A DNA stretch of 64,000 nucleotides from Dillenia suffruticosa. Its lineage: Eukaryota; Streptophyta; Magnoliopsida; Dilleniales; Dilleniaceae. Shown in pieces: positions 52,486-64,000 of this stretch (the stretch's first letter is position 1; every line of letters begins with the position of its first letter). The notes under the pieces were generated by a model, which was not told the origin of the DNA, made no database searches, and saw nothing but the letters and a program-made list of their open reading frames with translations. The stretch spans positions 12,401,001 through 12,465,000 of the forward strand of contig JAVTVX010000026.1 of assembly GCA_033439265.1 (NCBI GenBank). Direction: 5' to 3'. The position numbers and the translations under genes were made by a program.

Positions 52486-55400
52486 ATGTCCTTTGATGGT
52501 TCGGTGGATCGGAGAAGAGAAGCACAGTCAGGAGCTGGAGCCGGGAATGGAAACGGAGTCTTTATGGCGCCACCAACGCTTCCGACGTACGCCTCGAATC
52601 GGCTTCGCTTGAATCCGAACACCGATCACAAGCCGGATAACTACGACGATGTTGAATCATACTTCAGTCCTCTTATCTACAGCGCTCTGGAGCCTTATCT
52701 TCCGCCCAACATGTTGAATGCTCCTCGCGACTCTAAGGTTCACTTCATGCGCGAAATTCTTCTTCGCTACTGTCCTGAGGGTGAACGCGCTCGCGTATGT
52801 TCTCCTTTCCAACTCTTAATTTTAGCACTTCTTTTGTTTTTGTTTGTTTGTTTTTTCTTGTAATACTCTAGGGTTTGTTCATGTTGATGTGAAAAAGTTC
52901 AACAACTAAAAATGCGGAATCTAATGTGATATATTTTTATTGTTCTCTGAAAAGCACATGTTTAGTAGATTGGACAATGGTTCAACTAATTATACTTAGT
53001 CAACCCACTATTGCTGTCTTTTTTTTTTTCTTTGGGATATGTAGTGTAGCATTATTCTTGTTGCTTACTGTGTTGCAACTTCTAAATTCTTATTCTGTTC
53101 TTTTTTTTGGGGGGGGGGGTTTAGAGGGGATTGCTTTGAAAATTAGGATTTGTTCTTGTAGATGTGTTGTTGGTTGAAAAATGTTGTATACCGACAAAGT
53201 AATACAAAATCCGATGTCTGGCATTTATTCATCGGTTACTAAAAAGCACATAGTAGAATCTTCAACCGTCATACATATGCCAACCTGGGTCCATGAATTC
53301 TAGAGGAATTTTTCTTTACGGGTACCATTAGTGCAATGTTTGGCGTAGTTTCTGAATCCCATCATTTTGAAAGTGTACATGTATTACAGATAATACATGT
53401 AATTGATAAAGAAATGGATGCTGAATGTTGGGAAATTTCTTAGTATTTATGGGTCCAAAGGTATGGATGTATATATTGAGAATTTTGCTCTCTTTTACTG
53501 CTTCATACCAATTCCAAGATTAGGATAATGCAAAAGATATGTTTTACAAATGAGGATTTGTTTATGTCCATTTTAGTTATTTAACTATATATAAATTGTA
53601 TTTTAGTTAAATTCTTGCAACAGGGATTGTGTGCAGGTATATATTTACTTCTTGGCTTTATACTTAGGAAGTAAGTAAATGTATACATCAAGATTTAATT
53701 ATAGTTAAAGGAGTCAGAACTAGTTGAATGCGGTTGCCAGGCCATTAAAGAAGTCCTTCCATTAAATTTTTGGGGATTTTGGAGTTGGAGTGCATATTTC
53801 AACATACATTAAGATGTTAACTTTAGATGAAGAAATTTATGGCCTCAATGTTTCTTACATGATGCTTGCGCAAACTCAAACCAAGGGTCTTTTTCAGATG
53901 TAAACTTAATGATGGTGATCACATTCTGTTTTCTGATAAGTCAGAGCTGTATTTATTCTTCACATCTATACAATGACAAAAATTTATCCTGGTAAAGAGT
54001 CCCCTTGCCTTCCTATGGTATGCTTGCATTGCAAACTGCATAATATCTCAAATTTATGATTATTTTTGCTGGAATTGTTCAAAATATATAGTTGACATAC
54101 TATTTGATAATTCAATGTGCAGGTCCAGAAGCATAGGGACTACAGGCAGAAGATAATAAAAGGCTATCAGGTACTGTCCTTGGTGGAGTTTCATTGAGAG
54201 GTCTTCTTCTGATATCCAATTGATTATTAGTAATGATTTGGCATATGTATGGATCATATATGTTGTATTTTTCTTTGTTGTGTAGTCTTCCTAAGCATAT
54301 CTTGGCGTGCTAAATCCTAACTCAAAATATGAAGCAAAGGAAAGATTTGGGCTAACCTTCCTAATAGGAGTTTAGGATAACTTCCTTGGCCAAAGTATAA
54401 AGAGCAATTTTCTTCCTCAGATCTCTACCCATTTTGTCATGGAAAAAGGAGTAAAAGGAAACAAATAAAATTTCCTTGTATCACATCTATGGACAGTCAA
54501 GTTTTATTATACTTTTGTCCTTTTAATGTCATGCAAATCTATGTAACAGACAGCAGTCATTGATTATCCATGCATTCACTGTCATATTTTTATTTCTTTT
54601 CTCTCTTTAACCTCACCTGATCAAGAATGTCTAAAAAGGCCTGCTTAATAATTAGAGTGTAGGGCAGATAGATCTGGTTGGACAGAAACATTCTTGGCCT
54701 GTAATCTAGACATTCTCTAGATATTTGTTGCTTAGCTTCCTGGTGCTACTATTTGGCAGCCTATGGCTGTAGTCATGCTATATATTATTGCTTGTTCTAA
54801 AACATATAGCTAGGGAAGAATCTGCCAGGCAAGAATTAAGGTGTTAAATTCTCAAAAGCTCTTCATTTTTAGCACATGTATATCCATTAACCACAAAATT
54901 CTTGTCTAGTAAAAGAACTCAATGCTTAAATGGAGAGTTTCAGTCTTCTATTTTGATTTGTTCGTACGTCTGATTAGTGTGGTAGTTCATTTAGACCAAC
55001 TTCATGGGCTTCATTTGGTCTTTCATGATGGGTCAATCTGTTTCTTTTGTTCCTTAACGATTTGGTTTTTCACGCTGGAATTATATGCAAGTTTGTACTA
55101 AATTTCCTTTTCTTTTTTAGCCTCTGCATCAGCAGCTGTATAAAATGCATCCTTCAAACTTCTTTGTCCCTTCTTTCCTAGAGGCAATCAAGGGAAATTC
55201 AGAGGAAAGTTTGAGAAAAATTGTGTCCGAACCTATCCCAGGAATATTTACCTTTGAAATGTTTCAGTCACAATTTTGTGAATGGTTGGTATCTGAGGTA
55301 TAGATCATCCACCCTGCCTCATCATCTAGCATGTTTTGTTATCTTTCCTTTATGGTTTAGCTTTTATATTTTCTTATGAGGTTTTGATTGCTTAGGTAGA

Positions 55401-57586
55401 AAATTTTGAAAAGTGGGTGCACGACACAAAAGTCAGAATCATGAGGCCAAATACAATGAACAAATATGGTGCTGTTCTTGATGACTTTGGCATGGAAAGC
55501 ATGCTTGAAAAGATGATTGAAGATTATGTCCGTCCAATGTCCAGAAGTAAGATTGTCATTTCTGTTCCATGAGCGTTATTAAATGGACTATATGACGGCC
55601 CAGGCTTTCTAAACTTGTGCATTGCTATTCTGCAGTTTTCTTTCCTGAGGTTGGTGGATCTTTACTGGATTCTCATCATGGTTTTGTAGTTGAATATGGA
55701 ATTGATAGAGATCTGGACCTTGGTAGGTCTCTTCAACTTCTGTATTTCTTCACTATCTTGCATATGATTTGTTCGAGCTACGTTGTTGGATATGTTGTAT
55801 GAGTACTTCATTTTTTTTTGGTTTCATGGTATATTTTCCTCTTCTTATTTAGCACCTTTTCTTTTGGTTCTTTTTTCTATTTAGGTTGGTGCCTTTGATG
55901 TTACTGCCCTTGTTTTGGATCATCCTGGTTGCTTTTTGATATAGACGTTTCTCTCTCTCTCTCTCACCCACACACACACGCACACGTGTACGCACACGCT
56001 GACATCTTGCTTTTAGTCTGTTGTTTGAAAACTTTAAGATGAATGTCATAACTCTAATGCACAATATTTTTAGGTTTTCATGTGGATGACTCAGAAGTAA
56101 CTTTGAATGTATGCTTGGGCAAGCAATTTTCTGGTGGAGATCTATTCTTTCGAGGAGTACGATGTGATAAACATGTAAATACAGAAACTCAATCAGAGGT
56201 ATGGTTTCTGAGACAGTATTTATCAAGAACTTACCATGACTTCTTATCAGAGCTTTGTTGTATGGTTCTATAACTATATTGTGCTTTATGTGGTCGAAAA
56301 TTATTTGTCTTTCTTCTGGTCATTTACAGGAAATCTTGGATTATAGCCATGTACCTGGGCATGCAGTTCTACATCGGGGACGTCATCGGCACGGAGCAAG
56401 AGCCACGACATCAGGCCATAGGATCAACCTACTTTTATGGTGCAGAAGGTAACCCTATTTTTGTTTGGCACAAAGTTTTCTGCATTTGCTTATTTGTTAT
56501 TTAGCTGGATTTTGGGGCTTGGCTACCAGTCTCATTTGAGGTACTTGAATCGGGAAGGCTGGGCTATTTAGCTGTATGGTTATCTGCATGGATGAACAGT
56601 AACATGCTAAACATGATTGTTTTACCTTGGAAAAAGATCAAAGCATGTCAAAACCTGGAGAAAAGAGGAAGGAATGCCACAAGAGGCCATGGAAAAAAAA
56701 AATTTTGATGCTGACTTTATTCCTGCTGTTATAAGAGGTTTGTTGGAGAAAAGAGTTGGTAATGAAACCCTATTATCGATCATTGATCTATATGGCTAGT
56801 TAGAACTGGAATGCACATTTAGCGATAACAATATCAACCAAATCTGTCAGCGTGCTTTAAGAGGGAGATGGAGATCCATTGTGCTAACGCCCAAGAATTT
56901 TCTGTCATTTGACGAAACTAAGAATTAATTATGTCTTTTGAGTTCCCCTTACTGCAGAAGAGATTCATCTTATGGTCGTAATGATCCTCGCCTTATAAAT
57001 TACTTCTTTGCAAAGCTATGTTGGAGACTATTACACAACATTTCGGATCAAATAATCTCCACTTGGATTTCTTGCAGTTCGGTCTACAGAGAGCTGAGAA
57101 AGTATCAGAAAGATTTCTCTAGCTGGTGTGGAGAGTGCCAAAGGGAGAAAAAGGAAAGGCAACGTATGTCAGTGGCTACCACCAAGCTGGTAAATATCAT
57201 CTTCATAGCAAAACAGTATAAGCATAGCATATTAGAAGCAACTTTAGTTTGAGTTTCACTTTTTTCATTGATTCTTCCTTAATAACAATTGGTCCTTTAC
57301 ATTTTTGCTTGGTAACTAATTCACTGCCAATTAAGCTCAAACAATGCCACGTGCAGATAAGGGCAAGGATTATGGGAGGGAAGGATATGTTATCAAACAA
57401 AAATGTCAGACTATAAGGTTAATTATAAAAGATTAAGAACAAAATGAAACTAGACCCGAAGTGTTAGTATATAACATGCTCAACAGAGTGTCTTAGCTGT
57501 GTAAGTATTGCAAGAAGAAATTAACATTTTGTTTTATTTTGGGCTTTCAGGAGTTGTTGAAGAGGGATCATGAATCGACTTCTTAG
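52486..57586 (+). CDS. PKHD-type 2-oxoglutarate/Fe(II)-dependent oxygenase
   Basis: Prolyl/lysyl-hydroxylase-like dioxygenase of the plant At1g22950 type; the substrate is unknown. Nine exons: 52486-52794, 54123-54170, 55121-55297, 55396-55546, 55636-55722, 56074-56198, 56330-56448, 57078-57189, 57551-57586, closing in phase to 387 residues. The N-terminal 100 residues (LPTYASNRLRLNPNTDHKPDNYDD) have no catalytic motif. The double-stranded beta-helix core spans roughly residues 225-340. Iron ligands are His260 and Asp262 in GFHVDDSEVTLNVCLG, and the distal His is about 320 in GRHRHGARATTSGHR, with Arg330 ten residues on to hold 2-oxoglutarate. The C-terminal tail is Cys/Lys-rich (SSWCGECQREKKERQ). 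The catalytic set is complete, so it should be active. No signal peptide is evident, suggesting cytosol or nucleus. Exon 2 is a 48-nt microexon-like piece. Confidence 0.93.
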
Positions 57587-57599
57587 GCTGATTTCCCAT

Positions 57600-58090
57600 G
57601 TACTTTTGGCTGGGAAATTGTAAAATAGGTTTCCTCTCCTATGAATTAATTTAATATTTGTTGGTAAAATATGCATGGGATGAAGGGTGTTAACAAGCAT
57701 TTTCATCTGTGCTTTATATGGTTCGCGAAAAATAGCTGTACATTGTAATCATGTCAAGTAGGAGCAAGTTGGTGTCCATTTTGTAGGGTGGACTTGGGTT
57801 GGGAATTGTTTGACTCCCTTTGGTGTCAATATAATCATTTTTCTTGTAGTATGCTGTGCCTTTTTAATTTAATGAAACTATCTTGACCTTTGTAGTTCGT
57901 ACCACTTATACAATTTCCTTTATTCTTTGAATATGAAGAGATTTTGTAACAAGATTGTGTCAACTGGACTGGAGTGTGGCTTATGATACTGTTGTGTGGG
58001 GTTTCTCTGAAGCATAATATCCAGGAGTATTAAGTCGAGAAACTGGAAATATGGGGGTTCACAACACACCACAATCTAAGAAGTGTGTCT
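57600..58090 (+). other. 3'UTR and downstream flank of the PKHD gene
   Basis: Moderate composition directly after the stop at 57586, with TTGTAA/AATGAAA-type motifs around 57740 and 57870 that could serve as polyadenylation signals. No further gene. Confidence 0.4.
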
Positions 58091-58094
58091 TTTA

Positions 58095-58460
58095 GAATGC
58101 ACACAAATTTTTTAATATTAACGTTTTTCGTTTTCGAAATATCTAAATATGTTAAATTAATTAATATTTATATAAAATTTGTTATAATTTTTTATACTTT
58201 TACATTTTTCATATTTAATGAATTATTTGCTTATTTTTATGGTATTTTTTATCATTAATAATTACATATTTCATAATTTTAGATTGATGATTATTTTATT
58301 ATTTTTATAATATAATTAATATTTAAATAATTTTTTTTTTATATTTTTTTTATATTTATACATTTTTCTTTATTTCTATCGCATATTTTTACAAAATGTC
58401 TTTTTTTCTTATCATTTTATTTTTTTTCTTATTTCTGTGTAACCTAGTTAGTAACAACCA
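58095..58460 (-). repeat. AT-rich dispersed repeat, copy 3
   Basis: The reverse complement aligns with 8570-8890 and 40640-40955: TATAAATATAAAAAAAATATAAAA, AATATTAATTATATTATAAAAATAATAAAATAAT, ATATGTAATTATTAATGAT, ATTCATTAAATATGAAAAA, ATAAATATTAATTAATTTAACATAT. The outer end reads TTATTTCTGTGTAACCTA, matched by TTTTTGTGTAATCTAAC at the end of copy 4. Confidence 0.65.
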
Positions 58461-59074
58461 ATTAGACTCGGCCAAGCCGGTTCGGCTTGTGAAGCGAGAC
58501 TGAACCGGCTTGGCTCCTTCGTGTCCAATTTGAATGAAAGCAGGTGTGTCCGTGTATCCGCTGGTTACTGTGTGTTGAATGGAATAGGAATAGTGATTAT
58601 TCTTCTTTTATTTTTTATTTTTTGGGCCTCTTTCTTTTGGATCAAAAACGGGAATTGGGATTTTGATTCCTCTGATCCGTTTGCAGGGGCTAGAACCAGG
58701 TAGTCCGAACAACGCACACGAACCAAGCCAGGGTCAATTGTCTTGGCAAATTACTTCAAACAAGTATAAAGCTTTTCGAGGTAAAATTTTTAATATAAAA
58801 AATTATTGCCATAGTAAATATTTTGTGAACAAAAAAATTATTTATAATTTTTTTCTGTATTTTTATAATTAAAATTTGATTTAATTAATAAATATAACAA
58901 ATAAAGTAAACTAAAATAGCCACGGTGCACGTAAATTGAGATTTAGAAAACCGTTAAAAGGAGCAACTTTTCCCGGGAAGTGCAGGCAGTGTCTTGGGTC
59001 AATGAATACTCATTTTAAGATTTTTCAAAAAAAAAAAAAATCTCATTTTTTGACTGCTTTTTAGCTTTGATTTA

Positions 59075-59445
59075 CAAAAATTTTTCAATATAACATATTA
59101 AATAAATTAATATTTATATAAAAATATTTATATTTTTATATTTAATAAATTATTTGCTCATTTAATTATAAATTTTATTTTTTATATTATATATTTTATA
59201 ATTAATAATTATATATTTGATTATTTTGGATTCTTGTTATAAAATAAATTATTCTATTATTTTTATAAAATAATTCATATTTATATAAAAATTTTTATAT
59301 TTTCTATATGTCCATATTTTTTTCATATTTTTATTTCTCATATCTATATGAAGAGTTGATCCTCGTATAATTCGATATCTATATTGATTTCCTTTTCTCT
59401 GTTTACGTTTTTGTGTAATCTAACTTTTTAGCATGAAAATTAATT
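59075..59445 (-). repeat. AT-rich dispersed repeat, copy 4
   Basis: Same orientation as copy 3, about 980 bp away. Shared order: AACATATTAAATAAATTAATATTTATATAAAA, TATTTAATAAATTATTTGCTCATTT, TTAATAATTATATATTTGATTATTTT, ATTATTTTTATAAAATAATTxATATTTATATAAAAA, TTTATTTCTCAT, then TTTTTGTGTAATCTAAC. Confidence 0.65.
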
Positions 59446-59884
59446 CTAGAATTAAAAAAGAAATTTTTTGAGGACAAATATTACTTTTAGAAATTCAACT
59501 AAGTCATGAAAATTTTAATAACCGATTCCATAACAAGCATTAAAACTGAGATATGCTGTTGGGCTTAGCCTATTGATTAAATTATTAAATAAAGAGAAAA
59601 TATAAATTATTTATCTAAGTCTATTATAGCCAAAGACCTCAAATTAAGATTACTTCTTTCCATTAGACTATTGGCCCCAAGGTGTCAAGAGACTGAAAAA
59701 TGGAATTTACATTATTCACTTTGAACAATTTCTATGCAAAATCAGAAATATGTATTAAGTCCTCAAGCGTAGAGCCTCCCCACTTCCATCCTTCCTTTTC
59801 TGGTTCAAATGTGTTTGGTTGCATCTCATTGTACTAAAAAATAAAAAAATATGTATTAAAGGAAGTGAAATACATACGTGAAGA

Positions 59885-60035
59885 CCAAAGTTTCGTTGGT
59901 TCAGTGGGAAAGATACTAACACCCCACATAAGAATCGAAGTAAAAGCGACGTTAGGAGAGCTCCCTCCTAATTAGAACCTGACTCAACCGAGATTAGTCA
60001 GAATAAAATTTTAAATACTCAGCGATAGATCAAGT
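59885..60035 (+). mobile_element. Putative tRNA-derived SINE-like element, copy 2
   Basis: Starts TTTCGTTGGTTCAGTGGGAAAG (A-box-like), has a degenerate B-box region (AGAATCGAAGTAAAAG), a GAGAGCTCCCTCCTAATTAG body and ends GAGATTAGTCAGAATAAAAT, AAATACTCAGCGATAG. The last part matches copy 1 at 41345-41400 read on the minus strand. Shorter and more decayed than copy 1. Confidence 0.5.
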
Positions 60036-60374
60036 TTAAAAAATCAAAAAAAAATACACACGTGAAGATATAATATCAAATAAGGTTACAATTTTTAATA
60101 TAACAAAGAATATTTAAAATTATAAAATAACTTTTTTTTCTTAAAAATGGAGGGGCCCTCCCCTTCTCCCTTCAAAAGTAAATTAAATTTATTTTGCCAT
60201 AATAAAGGGTTTTTTCGTTTGATATCATTTTTTTCTTAGTTAAAATTTATCCACTCAATTAACCACTAACATAATTATTAAATAAAACATTTATATTATT
60301 CATAGTCGCCAACGTATTTTTGGGTACATTAAAAAAAAGAAAGAAACAAAAACAAAACAAAACGAAACAAAATA

Positions 60375-61143
60375 AATAGTGTTACCTGTTGACAGCCTGG
60401 CAAACCCAAAACCGCGTCTTACCCGTAACCGACCGACTCCGACTCTCCTCCCTAAATTCTCCCTCAAGATCAACAAGCGCCATTTGTTCACATCAAGAAA
60501 CGCGCTTTTGGAAACCGATTCTCTCTCCAAAAGTTCTCTTCTCCCGCAAGAGGTATTAGACGAAAAGTTCTCTACTCCCGCAAGAAGTATTAGACCAAAA
60601 GCCCTAGAATTTCTCTATCTACAGAATTCCACGGGATTTTGATCATAGACAATCCTTTCACTACTCTCTCTCTCTGGGCTATCTAAATTCGATTGTTGTT
60701 TCGAAGACTGAAGATCGAAAAGTTTCTCTGGTGTTTCACTCATCGAAGGCCTTTTTAGGTTTCGTTCGATCTCTCATCTCCGATTACGTAGAATCTTCTT
60801 ATTAGGGTTTTATTTTCAGAAGATCAAAAGAGAAAATTCACCAAAAAAAAAGGTGTTTGATACGATTTATATTTTTTGCTGCAAGATCGCAAAATCAATC
60901 AGTTTGTATCCCGGAAAAAAAAAGAGTTGTATTCGTGGGATCCATTGATTTGAATGAATATTTCCTTTTATGAATTCTGATTTTTCTCTTTTTTGAATCT
61001 CTATTGAATATTATGGGCGCTTTTCCTCTGTGATTTAATTCTCACAATTTCTGTTACTAATCTCTTGTGGTGAAAAGGAGGGTTAGGTGAATTATACTTG
61101 TAATTTGTATGTAAAAGGGGAAAAAAGAAAAAGACAGGAATCA
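60375..61143 (+). other. Promoter and 5'UTR region of the poly(A) polymerase gene
   Basis: Composition shifts from AT-rich desert to a GC-richer, CT-rich leader at about 60380. It contains a short direct repeat (GTTCTCTTCTCCCGCAAGAGGTATTAGA at about 60532-60559 and GTTCTCTACTCCCGCAAGAAGTATTAGA at 60565-60592), a CT run at 60665-60676 and AGGGTTT (60804-60810). The leader may contain an intron. The frame opening at 60379 has no match. Confidence 0.5.
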
Positions 61144-63999
<2,856 letters not shown>

Positions 64000-64000
64000 A

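Noticed and set aside
56617-57252. Open frames between the last exons of the oxygenase
   Set aside because: They lie in introns or run from intron into exon 8; splice phase supports the shorter exons.

Overview
This is a nuclear genomic window from a eudicot plant. Genes are split by many GT-AG introns, some over 1 kb. Intergenic DNA is very AT-rich and full of GA, GT, AT and AAT microsatellites and degenerate small repeats. The proteins match plant families (plastid fructose-bisphosphate aldolase, plant poly(A) polymerase, the Spt20-like PHYTOCHROME-DEPENDENT LATE-FLOWERING protein). I cannot name the species from the sequence.

Layout, left to right. The window opens with the 5' part of a minus-strand base-exchange phosphatidylserine synthase gene (PSS1), whose later exons lie off the left edge; its 5'UTR contains a 1.75 kb intron. 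A gene-poor, repeat-rich desert follows (about 4.1-17.4 kb). From 27.8 down to 18.1 kb on the minus strand lies a full-length but broken DExH3/DExH5-clade DEAH/RHA RNA helicase gene. Its exon-intron layout is kept, but several in-frame stops, frameshifts and a mutated splice donor make it a duplicated (unprocessed) pseudogene. One of its introns holds a tRNA-Ala(AGC)-like sequence on the plus strand followed by two RTE-LINE/SINE-type 3' tails. Two compact minus-strand genes come next: cytosolic ribosomal protein S4 (five exons, 264 aa) with a cluster of site II promoter motifs, and a class I plastid fructose-bisphosphate aldolase (six exons, 395 aa). A second repeat-rich desert (36.0-43.3 kb) holds a 168-bp tandem repeat, a SINE-like copy and an AT-rich dispersed repeat. 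The right part is plus-strand: a 12-exon PHL/Spt20-like gene (about 1,114 aa), a nine-exon PKHD-type 2-oxoglutarate/Fe(II) oxygenase (387 aa), and the first eight exons of a nuclear poly(A) polymerase that runs off the right edge.

The genes do not form a pathway or cluster; they are ordinary neighbouring housekeeping and regulatory genes. I found no convincing new biological system. The most informative observations are the decaying helicase, a 70-bp tandem duplication that copies the PSS1 splice donor, the tRNA-Ala/LINE-tail composite, and two dispersed repeat families with several copies each inside this window. Exon boundaries were set by hand from splice consensus, reading-frame phase and remembered family sequences; no alignment was run.
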